From Dyella_A sp049445995 (lineage in GTDB: Bacteria; Pseudomonadota; Gammaproteobacteria; Xanthomonadales; Rhodanobacteraceae): DNA of 64,000 nt. The DNA lies in contig NZ_JBMSDZ010000002.1 in assembly GCF_049445995.1 (NCBI RefSeq), positions 209,311-273,310 on the forward strand, read 5' to 3'. Made by a program: the position numbers and the translations under genes. This document shows positions 25,655 through 35,610 of this stretch, one piece after another (the stretch's first letter is position 1; each line of letters begins with the position of its first letter). Below the pieces are notes generated by a model. The model made no database searches. It was not told where the DNA came from and saw only the letters and a list, made by a program, of their open reading frames with translations.

Positions 25655-26833
25655 ATGACGGATTTCCTGCCCGACCTGTGGACCCGCTCGGCCGCCTTCC
25701 GGCTCGGCGCGAGCGCCGCCGTGGCCCTGTTGCTGGCGATCGCGCTGCATCGGGCGATCCGCGCGCTGCTGTGGCGGCTGAGCGCCGGGCATCCGATGGC
25801 CCGCGACATGCTGCGCTACGCCCGCGCGCCGATGGGCTGGCTGGTGCCGCTGGTGGCGCTCGCCGTGGTGTTGCATGCGCGCCCCGAGTCGGCGCTGCTG
25901 GCCCCGGTATCGCTGCTCTCGCACGTGCTGGTGGTGGCGCTGATCGGCGTGGCGAGCTGGCTGGGCGTGCGTTGCGTGCAGGCGGCCGAGGCGTTCTTCG
26001 CCCGTCGGTTCCCGTTGGACATGGCTGACAACCTGCGCGCCCGCCGCGTGCTGACCCAGGTGCGCGTACTCGGCCGCACCGCCAGCGTGCTGATCGTGCT
26101 GCTTGGCCTGGCCGCCGCGCTGATGACGCTGCCGCAGGTGCGCCAGATCGGCGCCAGCCTGCTCGCCTCCGCCGGGCTGGCCGGGCTGGCGCTGGGACTG
26201 GCCGCCAAGCCGGTGCTGAGCAACCTGATCGCCGGTGTGCAGATCGCGCTGACCCAGCCGATCCGGCTGGACGACGTGGTGATCATCGAGGAGGAGTGGG
26301 GCCGGATCGAGGAGATCACCGGCACCTACGTGGTGGTGCACATCTGGGACGAGCGGCGGCTGGTGGTGCCGCTGAACTGGTTCATCGAGCACCCGTTCCA
26401 GAACTGGACGCGCGCCAGCGCGCAGATCGTCGGCACCGTGTTCCTGTGGCTGGACTACGGCGTACCGATGGCCGCACTGCGCGAGGAGCTGACGCGGCTG
26501 TGCCGCGAGGCGCCCGAGTGGGACGGCCGGGTGTGCCTGCTGCAGGTGACCGATGCCAGCGAGCGCGCCATGCAACTGCGCGCGCTGGTCAGCTCGGCCG
26601 ATTCTGGCCGCAACTGGGACCTGCGCTGCCGCGTGCGCGAGGGCCTGCTGGCCTTCGTGCAGGCCAATTTCCCGCAGGCCCTGCCGCGCTGGCGCGGCGA
26701 GTGTTTAGGGCCGGCCGGGACCCCGGCCGACGCGGCCCACCGGCCGGTGCGCCACCCGCCGCCGCCGCAGCGTAGCCCGCACCCGGAAGACGGCGCCGCG
26801 GGACCGTCGCCTGCGCCCGACGACGCAGGCTGA
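25655..26833 (+). CDS. MscS-type mechanosensitive ion channel
   Basis: Inner-membrane channel of 392 residues that would open on osmotic downshock. Several hydrophobic segments lead to the pore helix (LLASAGLAGLALGLAAKPVL, rich in Ala and Gly) and the beta domain IALTQPIRLDDVVII. The C-terminal end is a proline- and alanine-rich tail from about residue 350 that looks unstructured. I chose the ATG at 25655 just before the first hydrophobic segment. It is divergent from the Dph6-like gene. Confidence 0.88.
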   Translation: MTDFLPDLWTRSAAFRLGASAAVALLLAIALHRAIRALLWRLSAGHPMARDMLRYARAPMGWLVPLVALAVVLHARPESALLAPVSLLSHVLVVALIGVASWLGVRCVQAAEAFFARRFPLDMADNLRARRVLTQVRVLGRTASVLIVLLGLAAALMTLPQVRQIGASLLASAGLAGLALGLAAKPVLSNLIAGVQIALTQPIRLDDVVIIEEEWGRIEEITGTYVVVHIWDERRLVVPLNWFIEHPFQNWTRASAQIVGTVFLWLDYGVPMAALREELTRLCREAPEWDGRVCLLQVTDASERAMQLRALVSSADSGRNWDLRCRVREGLLAFVQANFPQALPRWRGECLGPAGTPADAAHRPVRHPPPPQRSPHPEDGAAGPSPAPDDAG

Positions 26834-26885
26834 ACGACGGCGGTGGCCGCGGTCACAAGCGGCCAAAGTCAAGGGCGCGCGCGCA

Positions 26886-26915
26886 TCGACAGTGCGCCAA
26901 GCCAGCCGCTATAAA
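26886..26915 (+). promoter_or_regulatory. Promoter of rng
   Basis: TCGACA (26886-26891), 18 bases and TATAAA (26910-26915) fit sigma-70 consensus. The start of transcription would be near 26922, about 20 bases before the TTG start codon. Confidence 0.6.
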
Positions 26916-26940
26916 GGTCGTTCCGGGCAGGGGTAATGCG

Positions 26941-28437
26941 TTGAGCGAAGAGATCCTGATCAATGTGACACCGCGCGAGACCCGCGTCGGCATCGTCGAG
27001 AACGGCATGCTGCAGGAGGTGCACGTAGAACGCGCCTCCCGGCGCGGCTACGTGGGCAACATCTACAAGGGCCGGGTGCAGCGGGTGATGCCCGGCATGC
27101 AGGCGGTGTTCGTGGACATTGGGCTGGACCGCGCGGCGTTCCTGCACGCCTCGGACATCATTCGCCCGGCGATCCCCGGTGTGGAGGGCGAGACGAACGG
27201 CAACGGCAACGGCCACGCGCCCTCGATCAGCGAGCTGGTGCACGAGGGCCAGGAGATCGTGGTGCAGGTGGTGAAGGATCCGATCAGCACCAAGGGCGCG
27301 CGACTCTCCACCCACCTGTCGATACCCTCGCGCTACCTGGTGCTGCTGCCGCACGCGCGCACGCTGGGCATCTCCGCGCGCATCGAGGACGAGGCCGAGC
27401 GCCAGCGCCTGAAGGACATACTCAACCCGCTGATCGGCGAGGACGTGCCCGGCACGCCGCACCCGGGCTTCATTGTGCGCACCAATGCCGAGGGACAATC
27501 GGCCGAGGCACTGGCCTTCGACGTCGCCTACCTCGGCAAGGTGTGGCGCGTGGTGCAGGAGAACATCGCCCGGGCCAGGATGGGTGAACGCGTCTACGAG
27601 GAGTTGTCGCTGCCGCTGCGCAGCCTGCGCGATGCGCTCAACGAGACCATCGAGAAGGTGCGCGTGGATTCGCGCGAGACCTTCGAGAAGGTGGTCAAGT
27701 TCGTGCACAAGTTCATGCCCAGCCTGGACGACCGCATCGAGCACTACGACGGCGAGCGGCCGATCTTCGACCTCTACGGCGTGGAGGACGAGATCCAGCG
27801 CGCGCTGAAGAAGGAGGTGCCGCTCAAATCCGGCGGCTACCTGATCGTCGACCAGACCGAGGCGATGACCACCATCGACGTCAACACCGGCGGCTACCTC
27901 GGCACGCGCAACCTGGAAGAGACCGTCTACCGCACCAACCTGGAAGCGGCGCAGGCGGCCGCGCGCCAGCTGCGCCTGCGCAACCTGGGCGGCATTATCA
28001 TCATCGACTTCATCGACATGACCGACGAGGAGCACAGGCGTCAGGTCATCCGCATGCTGGAGAAGGGCCTGGCCCGCGACCACGCCAAGACCACGGTGTA
28101 TCCGATGTCGGCGCTGGGCCTGGTAGAGATGACCCGCAAGCGCACCACCGAGAGCCTGGAGCGCCAGCTGTGCGAGCCGTGCCCCGCCTGCGCGGGACGC
28201 GGCACGCTGAAGACCGCCGAGACGGTGACCTACGAGATCTTCCGCGAGATCACCCGCGCGGTGCGCCAGTTCAACGCCGCCAAGCTGCTGGTGATGGCCA
28301 GTCCGGCGGTGGTCAACCGCATCCTCGAAGAGGAGTCCGCCGCGGTGGCCGAACTGGAGGAGTTCATCTCCAAGAGCATACGCTTCCAGGCCGAAGAGCA
28401 TTATTCGCAGGAACAGTTCGATGTGGTTCTGCTGTAA
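26941..28437 (+). CDS. rng: Ribonuclease G
   Basis: Endoribonuclease of the RNase E/G family, maturing 16S rRNA 5' ends and degrading some mRNAs. The 498 residues hold the S1 domain after NIYKGRVQRVMPGMQAVFVD, the catalytic aspartates in TTIDVNTGGYLG and IIIIDFIDMTDEEHR, and the Zn-link cysteines CEPCPAC. The start codon is TTG, placed by AGGGG about eight bases upstream; the nearby ATG is out of frame. It heads the rng-yhdP-tldD group. Confidence 0.94.
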   Translation: MSEEILINVTPRETRVGIVENGMLQEVHVERASRRGYVGNIYKGRVQRVMPGMQAVFVDIGLDRAAFLHASDIIRPAIPGVEGETNGNGNGHAPSISELVHEGQEIVVQVVKDPISTKGARLSTHLSIPSRYLVLLPHARTLGISARIEDEAERQRLKDILNPLIGEDVPGTPHPGFIVRTNAEGQSAEALAFDVAYLGKVWRVVQENIARARMGERVYEELSLPLRSLRDALNETIEKVRVDSRETFEKVVKFVHKFMPSLDDRIEHYDGERPIFDLYGVEDEIQRALKKEVPLKSGGYLIVDQTEAMTTIDVNTGGYLGTRNLEETVYRTNLEAAQAAARQLRLRNLGGIIIIDFIDMTDEEHRRQVIRMLEKGLARDHAKTTVYPMSALGLVEMTRKRTTESLERQLCEPCPACAGRGTLKTAETVTYEIFREITRAVRQFNAAKLLVMASPAVVNRILEEESAAVAELEEFISKSIRFQAEEHYSQEQFDVVLL

Positions 28438-28464
28438 CCCGCCCGGCGGCGCGGGCGACGTCCG

Positions 28465-31400
28465 GTGAGGCGCTCCTGGGCATGGCATGCACACGCGCTG
28501 GCGCGTGCGCTCGGCTGGACGGTCGGCGTGTGCCTGATCACCCTGGCGGTGATCGCCGCGCTGGCCCAGCTGCTGCTGCCGGAACTGGCGCAACACCCAC
28601 AGTGGGTGGCCGCACAGCTGAGCCAGCGGCTGCAGCGACCGGTGAGCTTCGAGTCGATGCAGGGGCGCTGGACGCCGGCCGGTCCCCGCTTCGACCTGCG
28701 CGGGGTGACCATCGGCGTGGCGGACGCCGGGCAGGCGCCGCTGCACATCCCGCAGGCGGACCTCGCGCTGGACTTCGGCGGCTGGCTGCTGCCGGCGCGG
28801 CACCTGCTCAACGTGCACGCGCGCGGCCTGCAGCTTGACCTGAGTCGCGGCACCGATGGGCGCTGGACGATCCGCGGCATCGGCACGGCCGGCGGCGAGT
28901 CGTCTGCGCCGGTGTCGTTGAGCAAGCTGTCGCTGGACCTGTGGCTGGACGACCTGCACATCGACCTCGCCGACCAGCGCAGCGGCCGCCACTATAACGT
29001 GCTGGCCGAACAGCTGCGCATGAGCCTGGATGCCGGCCGCGTGCGGCTTGGTGCGCGGCTGAGCCGCCCGGGTGCCGACGGCACGATCCGCGCCGCGGGC
29101 GATTTCCGCGACGACGGCAGCCGCGGGCGCATGTGGCTGGCCGGCGACAAGCTCGACGTGAAGGCCATGCTGGGCGATGCGGTGTTGGCCGGCTATACGG
29201 CCGAACGCGGCCACGGCCGGCTGGCGGCATGGCTGGACTGGCGCGCCGGCAAGGCGGTGCGGGGCCTGCTGCAGATCGACCTCACCAACGTCTCGCTGCT
29301 GGGTCCGGGTGGCAATCGGGCCGAGGTGGCGGCGATCCATGGCATCACCGAGATCCGCCAGACCGCCGACGGCTACCGGTTGGCCTGGGCCGGCGCCGAC
29401 GGCAGTGCACTGGTGGCCGTGCTGCACCGACCTTCCACCGACGCGTTGCGGTTCGGTGTGGCCGCCCGCCACCTTCAACTGGCGCCGCTGGCGCCGTGGC
29501 TGGCGCTCAAGCCGGACCTGTCACCGGCGCTCGCGCAGTGGCTGGGTGCGGGCCAGCCACACGGCGAGATCGCCCGCGCCGACCTGCAGTGGCAGCGCGG
29601 CTCCGGCCTGTTGCGGCTGCAGGCGCAGCTCAAGGGCGTGGGCATTGATCCGGTCGGCCGTCTGCCGGGCATTGACCGGCTCGACGGCACGCTGCGCGGC
29701 GACGCGCAGGCGGTCACCCTGGAAATGCCCGCGCAGGCCACCGTGCTGCGGTTTCCGCACGCGTTCGCGCAGCCGTTCGCGCTGTCGCAGTTCGGCGGCA
29801 CGGTGGCCGCGTGGCAGGACGGGGACGGCACCCACCTGGGCGCGGACGCACTGGATTTCACCGGTGCCGGTTTCGCCGGCCAGGCGCGCGGCGAGGTGCT
29901 GCTGCCGGCCGGCGGCGGTGCGCCGTTTCTGGACCTCTACGCCCACGTCGACCAAGCCGACATCGCGGCCGCGAAGTTGTTCTGGCCGCTGACGATGTCA
30001 CCCAAGGCGGTGGCGTGGCTGAACCGCGCCCTGGTCGCCGGCCATATCGACGGCGGCGACGCGCTGGTGCGCGGCAGCCTGGCCGACTGGCCGTTCCGCC
30101 ACGACGAGGGGCGCTTCGAGGCGCAGGCGCGCATCAGCGACCTCACGCTGGATTACGGCGAAAACTGGCCGCGTGCCGAGCATCTCGCCGTGGTGGCCAA
30201 TTTCATCGACAACGGCATGCTGGTGCAGGCCACCGGCGGCGAGGCGCTGGACGTGAAACTCGACCACGCAGTGGCACTGATTCCCGAGTTCGGCGACGCC
30301 CTGCTCGACCTCAACGCCAGCGGCAGCGGCAGCGGCGGCAGCCTGATGGACTTCGTCAGCGACAGCCCGATCGCCGCGCGCGAGGCCGCCACGCTGGCCA
30401 AGCTCAAGCTCGGCGGCAAGGGCGATTTCGATTTCCACCTGCAACTGCCGCTCAAGCCCGGCGCGAAGCTGCAGCTCAACGGCACCGCGCAGCTCACCGA
30501 TGCCGACCTTAGCGCGCCGGCGTGGAAGCTCAGGCTGGACAAGCTCAACGGCCCGCTGCAGTTCGACGCGCACGGGCTCACCGCCGGTCCGCTCGAGACG
30601 GTTTTTCGCGGCCAGCCGTCCAGCCTGCAGATGCGCCTGGCCGGCGCCACCGGCGATCCCAACGTGATGTTGTCGGCCAGCCTCGACGGGCGCTACAGCC
30701 TGGCCGAACTGGCGCAGGACCAGCCGGCGCTCGCCTGGCTGGGCGACGCCTCGGCGGGGCGCAGCAGCATGCGCATCGGCTTCGACATCACCCGTGATGC
30801 GCCCGATGCGCCGTGGCAGCAGACGCTCAGCGTCGACTCCACCCTGCAGGGCATCGCGCTCAAGCTGCCCGCGCCACTGGACAAGCCGGCGTCCAGCGCC
30901 GAGCAACTGCACGTGAGCCTGCCGCTGCCTACCGCGGCGGCGGATCTGCGCGTCTCGCTGGGCGACATCCTGCGTGCGCGCTTGCGCCTGCCCGGCGCCG
31001 CTGGCGAACCGCTCGGCGGCACGCTGGTGCTGGGCGACCGGATGCCCGACGCCGTGCCCGCGCAGGGCCTGCGCGTGCGCGGCCACGGCGATCGCCTGGA
31101 CGTCAGCGGCTGGATCCAGCACGTGGTCGCCGGCAGCAGCGGTGCTGGCGCACCCACGCTGGAGAGCATCGACCTGAGCGCCGATCACGCCACGCTGTTC
31201 GGCAGCGATTTCCCCGGCCTGCGGCTGCAGGTACAGCCGCAGGCCGGCGAGCTTTCCATCGATGCCGACGGCGCCACGCTGGCCGGCCATTTCCAGGTGC
31301 CCACCGTCGACCTGGACAAGCGTGGCATCACCGCGCAGCTCAAGCGCCTGTACTGGCCCAAGACCGAGTCGACCAGAGGCACCAGCGCGGACACCGGCCC

Positions 31401-32340
31401 CAGCCCCGAGCAGGCCGCGCGCACCGGCGTGCGGCCATCCGGCCTGCCGCCGCTGCACCTGCTGGTGGACGACCTGCGCCTGGGCGACGCCCGCCTCGGC
31501 CAGGCGCGGCTGGAGAGCTGGCCCACCGCCAACGGCATGCACATCGATCAGCTGCGCGCGCTGTCCGGCAGCGTGCAGATCACCGCGGCCGGCGACTGGA
31601 ACGGCACGCCGGAAGACAGCCGCACCCATCTCAACATCGACTTTGCCGCCAAGGACATTGGCAAGATGCTCGGCGCGCTCGGCTTCGACGGCTTGTTCGA
31701 CGATGGCAAGACCCGCGCCCACCTCGACGGCAGCTGGCCGGGCGGACCCTCGGCGATCACCCTGGCCAACCTCAACGGCAAGCTCGACGTGCACGTGACC
31801 GACGGGCGCATTCCCGAGGCGACCTCGCCGGGCGTGGGCCGCCTGCTCGGCCTGGTCTCGCTGGCCGAGCTGCCGCGCCGGCTCACGCTGGATTTCGGCG
31901 ACGTGTTCGGCAAGGGGCTGGCGTTCGACACCATCGACGGCAGCTTCGAGTTCGCCGACGGCAACGCCACCACCCGCAACCTCAAGATCAGCGGCCCATC
32001 CGCGGAGATCACCGTCAGCGGACGCACCGGCATGCGTGCCCGCGATTACGACCAGCAGCTGTACGTGGTGCCGCACGTGGGCAACAGCCTGCCGGTGGTG
32101 GGTGCGGTGGTCGGCGGCCCGGTCGGCGCGGCGGCCGGGCTGGCGGTGCAGGGTCTGCTCGGCAAGGGACTCAACAAGGCCGCCAGCGCGCGTTACGCGA
32201 TCACTGGCAGCTGGGACAAGCCGATCATCACGCTGGTGGAGAAAAAGGGCGTGCCGAGGCCGGCTCCAGCTCCAGCCGCCAGCGCACCGGCGCCTGCTGC
32301 CCCGGCCTCCGCCGGCAGCAGCGGCGCGCCAGCCCGCTGA
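28465..32340 (+). CDS. yhdP: YhdP-family AsmA-like protein
   Basis: Very large protein (1291 residues) of the AsmA-like group thought to bridge inner and outer membranes and move phospholipids. An N-terminal membrane segment (about residues 12-36) is followed by a long periplasmic region rich in beta structure and the C-terminal AsmA-like domain, ending in an Ala/Pro-rich tail. The start is GTG at 28465, 27 bases after rng. The position between rng and tldD is the usual one in gammaproteobacteria. Confidence 0.9.
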   Translation: MRRSWAWHAHALARALGWTVGVCLITLAVIAALAQLLLPELAQHPQWVAAQLSQRLQRPVSFESMQGRWTPAGPRFDLRGVTIGVADAGQAPLHIPQADLALDFGGWLLPARHLLNVHARGLQLDLSRGTDGRWTIRGIGTAGGESSAPVSLSKLSLDLWLDDLHIDLADQRSGRHYNVLAEQLRMSLDAGRVRLGARLSRPGADGTIRAAGDFRDDGSRGRMWLAGDKLDVKAMLGDAVLAGYTAERGHGRLAAWLDWRAGKAVRGLLQIDLTNVSLLGPGGNRAEVAAIHGITEIRQTADGYRLAWAGADGSALVAVLHRPSTDALRFGVAARHLQLAPLAPWLALKPDLSPALAQWLGAGQPHGEIARADLQWQRGSGLLRLQAQLKGVGIDPVGRLPGIDRLDGTLRGDAQAVTLEMPAQATVLRFPHAFAQPFALSQFGGTVAAWQDGDGTHLGADALDFTGAGFAGQARGEVLLPAGGGAPFLDLYAHVDQADIAAAKLFWPLTMSPKAVAWLNRALVAGHIDGGDALVRGSLADWPFRHDEGRFEAQARISDLTLDYGENWPRAEHLAVVANFIDNGMLVQATGGEALDVKLDHAVALIPEFGDALLDLNASGSGSGGSLMDFVSDSPIAAREAATLAKLKLGGKGDFDFHLQLPLKPGAKLQLNGTAQLTDADLSAPAWKLRLDKLNGPLQFDAHGLTAGPLETVFRGQPSSLQMRLAGATGDPNVMLSASLDGRYSLAELAQDQPALAWLGDASAGRSSMRIGFDITRDAPDAPWQQTLSVDSTLQGIALKLPAPLDKPASSAEQLHVSLPLPTAAADLRVSLGDILRARLRLPGAAGEPLGGTLVLGDRMPDAVPAQGLRVRGHGDRLDVSGWIQHVVAGSSGAGAPTLESIDLSADHATLFGSDFPGLRLQVQPQAGELSIDADGATLAGHFQVPTVDLDKRGITAQLKRLYWPKTESTRGTSADTGPSPEQAARTGVRPSGLPPLHLLVDDLRLGDARLGQARLESWPTANGMHIDQLRALSGSVQITAAGDWNGTPEDSRTHLNIDFAAKDIGKMLGALGFDGLFDDGKTRAHLDGSWPGGPSAITLANLNGKLDVHVTDGRIPEATSPGVGRLLGLVSLAELPRRLTLDFGDVFGKGLAFDTIDGSFEFADGNATTRNLKISGPSAEITVSGRTGMRARDYDQQLYVVPHVGNSLPVVGAVVGGPVGAAAGLAVQGLLGKGLNKAASARYAITGSWDKPIITLVEKKGVPRPAPAPAASAPAPAAPASAGSSGAPAR

Positions 32341-32421
32341 ATCGCCCGCGACGTCGCCACGCTTGCGTTGAAAGCCCACGCTCAGGCCTTATCTCGTCTG
32401 TTTCCCCCCGACGATGTGCCC

Positions 32422-33861
32422 ATGCCCTCTCTTCTCGACCAAGTCCAGCAGCGCCTGCTCATGCCCGGCGGCCTCGCCACCGGCGATCTGGATCGCGTGT
32501 TCACCCAGCTGATGGCGCCGTCGATCGACGCCGCGGACCTGTATTTCCAGCACTCGCGCAGCGAGTCGTGGACGCTGGAGGAGGGCATCGTCAAGGACGG
32601 CAGCCACTCTATCGAGCAGGGCGTGGGCGTGCGCGCGATCAGCGGCGAGAAGACCGGCTTCGCCTATTCCGACGAGATCGTGCTGCCGCAGCTGCTGGAA
32701 GCCTCCCGGGCCGCGCGCGCCATCGCGCAGGACGGCCGCGGCGCCGGCAAGCCGCTGGCGCTGGGCAACGCGCGCGCGCTGTATCCGGCGATCGACCCGG
32801 TCGAGAGCCTGCCCAATCCGGACAAGATCGCGCTGCTGCGCGAAGTGGACGCCTACGCGCGCTCGCGCGACCCGCGCATCACCCAGGTGATCGTCAGCCT
32901 CGCCGCCACACTGGACACCATCCTCATCGCCGCCTCCGACGGCACGCTGGCCGCCGATGTGCGCCCGCTGGTACGCATCAACGTGCAGGTGATCGCCGAG
33001 GCCAACGGCCGCCGCGAGCAGGGCTATGCCGGCGGCGGCGGCCGCTACAGCTACGGCGAGCTGATCGCCAACGGCCGCGCGCTCGGCTTTGCCGACGAGG
33101 CGGTGCGCCAGGCGTTGGTGAACCTGGAGTCGATCGACGCCCCGGCCGGCCAGATGACCGTGGTGCTCGGCCCGGGCTGGCCCGGCGTGCTGCTGCACGA
33201 GGCGATCGGCCACGGCCTGGAGGGCGACTTCAACCGCAAGGGCAGCTCCGCCTTCGCCGGCCGCATCGGCCAGCGCGTCGCGGCCAGGGGCGTCACCGTG
33301 GTCGACGACGGCACGCTGCCGGGCCGCCGCGGCTCGCTCAGCATCGACGACGAGGGCACGTCGACCGAATGCACCACGCTGATCGAGGACGGCATCCTGG
33401 TCGGCTACATGCAGGACAAGCTCAACGCCCGCCTGATGGGCATGCAGCCCACCGGCAACGGCCGCCGCGAATCGTTCACCCAGCTGCCGATGCCGCGCAT
33501 GACCAACACCTACATGCGCGGCGGCAGCATGGACCCGGCCGAGATCATCCGCTCGGTGAAGAAGGGCCTGTACGCGCCCAACTTCGGCGGCGGCCAGGTG
33601 GACATCACCAACGGCAAGTTCACCTTCTCCGCCAGCGAGGCCTACCTGATCGAGGACGGCAGGATCACCGCGCCGGTGAAGGGCGCCACCCTGATCGGTT
33701 CCGGCCCCGAGGTGCTGCACCGCGTCTCGATGATCGGCAACGACATGGCGCTGGACGAGGGCGTGGGCGTGTGCGGCAAGGATGGCCAGAGCGTGCCGGT
33801 GGGCGTGGGCCAGCCGACCCTGCGCATCGATGCGATGACGGTGGGCGGCACGGCGTCCTGA
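32422..33861 (+). CDS. tldD: Metalloprotease TldD
   Basis: One half of the TldD-TldE protease that trims unfolded peptides and processes leader peptides of modified peptides such as microcins. The 479-residue product has the zinc motif HEAIGHGLEGD starting at residue 259. The ATG at 32422 gives MPSLLDQVQQRLLMPGG; the longer frame upstream is not conserved. Its partner pmbA/tldE lies 1.7 kb downstream, past darP. Confidence 0.95.
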   Translation: MPSLLDQVQQRLLMPGGLATGDLDRVFTQLMAPSIDAADLYFQHSRSESWTLEEGIVKDGSHSIEQGVGVRAISGEKTGFAYSDEIVLPQLLEASRAARAIAQDGRGAGKPLALGNARALYPAIDPVESLPNPDKIALLREVDAYARSRDPRITQVIVSLAATLDTILIAASDGTLAADVRPLVRINVQVIAEANGRREQGYAGGGGRYSYGELIANGRALGFADEAVRQALVNLESIDAPAGQMTVVLGPGWPGVLLHEAIGHGLEGDFNRKGSSAFAGRIGQRVAARGVTVVDDGTLPGRRGSLSIDDEGTSTECTTLIEDGILVGYMQDKLNARLMGMQPTGNGRRESFTQLPMPRMTNTYMRGGSMDPAEIIRSVKKGLYAPNFGGGQVDITNGKFTFSASEAYLIEDGRITAPVKGATLIGSGPEVLHRVSMIGNDMALDEGVGVCGKDGQSVPVGVGQPTLRIDAMTVGGTAS

Positions 33862-34649
33862 TCGCCGCGTGACGGCAGGCAGGCGCACGCGGTCATGGCA
33901 CCGGCAAAGTCGCACGGCCGGGTCCTTCGACTGCCAAGCTCCCCAAGGCCGTGGCCATCCCTGGTCACTTCCCGCGTGCGCTTCGCCCGGGACGAACGGG
34001 CCGGATGGTTCATGGGGCCGATCCACAGGCGATGCGGATAAGGGCCGCTTGCGCCGCGTACTGCCGCGCAGAAGCGACTGCGCCATCCGCAGCACTCAGC
34101 CACAGCAGGCGCCGCCGTCGTGCTGGATCGGCGGACAGGGCACGCCGCCGCCGAGAGCAGGCTGCCCGCAAAACCGGCCTTGTCGGCCCAACGATGGAGC
34201 TGGGGCATCGCATGTTTCCTCGTTTGCAGTGCATCACGGGCGCTGGCGGCGCCGACTGGGATGCCGCGCATGCCTGTGCCTCATCGGCGAGCGTGGCGCA
34301 GGGTGGGTCGGGAGACTACGGTAAGTCCGTAGTCAGGCACGGAGTCAGGATGGAGCAGGCCCCGGCTGGCCTGCTGCAGGCGTGCGATCGCCATGCTGGC
34401 GACCTGCATTGCCCGCCGATCGAAGCTCTGCACGCGGACGCGCAGGTGCCCTGAATCACCGTGGCGGCCTCGCTCCGGATGCAGGTGCCACCCGCCGTGC
34501 TCCCTCTCCCCGCCGGGGAAAGGGAGTCAGTTTGCGGCGATGTGCATGGATGCAAGCACTGCCTGCCGTGCTCCCTCTCCCCCCGAGGGAAAGGGAGTCG
34601 GTGTGCGGCGTCGAGGATGGGGCCGTGCCGCCCCGGAAGCCCGCGCCGC
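33862..34649. other. 788-base stretch with no recognisable gene
   Basis: Open frames exist on both strands (for example 33869-34324 and 33951-34454), but their products are Arg-, Ala- and Pro-rich with no known domain, like shadow frames of GC-rich DNA. The end of the stretch carries a duplicated hairpin unit. In relatives tldD and darP usually lie close together, so this is probably decayed or inserted DNA. Confidence 0.6.
34494..34610. repeat. Duplicated 46-base hairpin unit
   Basis: Units at 34494-34539 and 34565-34610 are direct repeats with few differences. Each contains a stem of the form CTCCCTCTCCCC facing GGGGAAAGGGAG (slightly shorter in the second). A similar CT-rich/GA-rich hairpin lies near 58980-59015 between uppS and frr. 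Confidence 0.75.
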
Positions 34650-35237
34650 TCAGGCTTGTGTGTTATCCGCTGCGTCGGTGGAGGCCTCGTGCGCAGCCTC
34701 GGATTCCAGCTCCTTCAGCAGCTGGAAGATCTCGCGATAGGCGCGCGGCGGCTTGTTCGGCGTGGCCTTCTCGGCGCGCGCCTGGCGGATCAGCGAGCGC
34801 AGGTGCTGGCGGTCGAGGTCGCTCTGGCGGGCGATGAGCTCGGCCAGCGCGTCGTCGGAGGTTTCTTCGGCGATGAGGCGCTCGCGCAGCGCCTCCATGC
34901 GATGCATGGCGGCGGTCTCCTGGCGCAGCTTGTCGCGGTTCACGCCGAGCGCGGCACGGGCGGCGGCGAAGGCCTCGTCGTCGTAGCGACGCATCACCTT
35001 GGCGAGGAAGCCGAGCTGGCGCTTGCGCGCGATGTGCGCGGTGATCCGGCGCACGTTGGCGATCTCGTTGCGCACGTCGTCGGGCAGCTCGATCCGGGCG
35101 AGCCTGGCCGGCTGCATTTCCACCAGCTGGGTGGCGAAGGCGAGCACGGCCAGCGCGTCGCGACGCTGCCGGGTGCGGCTGGGACCGTATTCGGTGTCGT
35201 CCAGCTCGTGCTGGTTACGGCTGCGGCTGGGGCTCAC
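34650..35237 (-). CDS. darP: Ribosome biogenesis factor DarP (YjgA)
   Basis: Dual-action 50S assembly and release factor, formerly DUF615. The 195-residue, highly charged protein has the core SRTRQRRDALAVLAFATQLV and RNEIANVRRITAHIARKRQL. The start is GTG at 35237, which overlaps the DUF1653 stop (GTGA). The open frame continues far upstream but is shadow. It lies between tldD and pmbA in opposite orientation. Confidence 0.9.
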   Translation of the reverse strand: MSPSRSRNQHELDDTEYGPSRTRQRRDALAVLAFATQLVEMQPARLARIELPDDVRNEIANVRRITAHIARKRQLGFLAKVMRRYDDEAFAAARAALGVNRDKLRQETAAMHRMEALRERLIAEETSDDALAELIARQSDLDRQHLRSLIRQARAEKATPNKPPRAYREIFQLLKELESEAAHEASTDAADNTQA

Positions 35238-35491
35238 GAGGGGGTTCCGGTGGATGGATGGGCAAGGGTGTCGTCGCTGTCGGCCTGCTCCAGCGCAAAG
35301 CGCGGGATCGGCTCGCCCTCCAGCTCCACCGTTTCGCAGAACATGGCCGCCGGGCGCACCCACAGGCCGTGCTCGCCGTACAGCGCCTGGTACACCACCA
35401 GCGGTTCCATGGTCTCGCTGTGGTGCGCGGTGCCCAGCACGCGGTAGCGCTGACCCTTGTAGTGGCGATAGATGCCGGCGGCAGGTTGCAT
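35234..35491 (-). CDS. DUF1653 domain protein
   Basis: Small protein of 85 residues beginning MQPAAGIYRHYKGQRYRVLG. The YRHYKG...YRV...HSET...VVYQALYG pattern is the DUF1653 fold, found in bacteria with unknown function. Its stop overlaps the darP start by four bases, so the two are probably coupled. Confidence 0.85.
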   Translation of the reverse strand: MQPAAGIYRHYKGQRYRVLGTAHHSETMEPLVVYQALYGEHGLWVRPAAMFCETVELEGEPIPRFALEQADSDDTLAHPSTGTPS

Positions 35492-35610
35492 GGGACTCTC
35501 CGCAGCGGCCAGACTGGCGCGCTCTTTTCAACCGGTCCGTGCGACCCCATCTGTGGGGGTTCGGACGGCGAGGGTCGTCCATTCTACCCGCCCCCTTGCA
35601 GGAATCCCAC

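Noticed and set aside
33869..34454. Two plus-strand open frames of 151 and 167 codons after tldD
   Set aside because: The composition is Arg/Ala/Pro-rich, there is no domain, and they overlap each other in different frames. They are not supported as genes.
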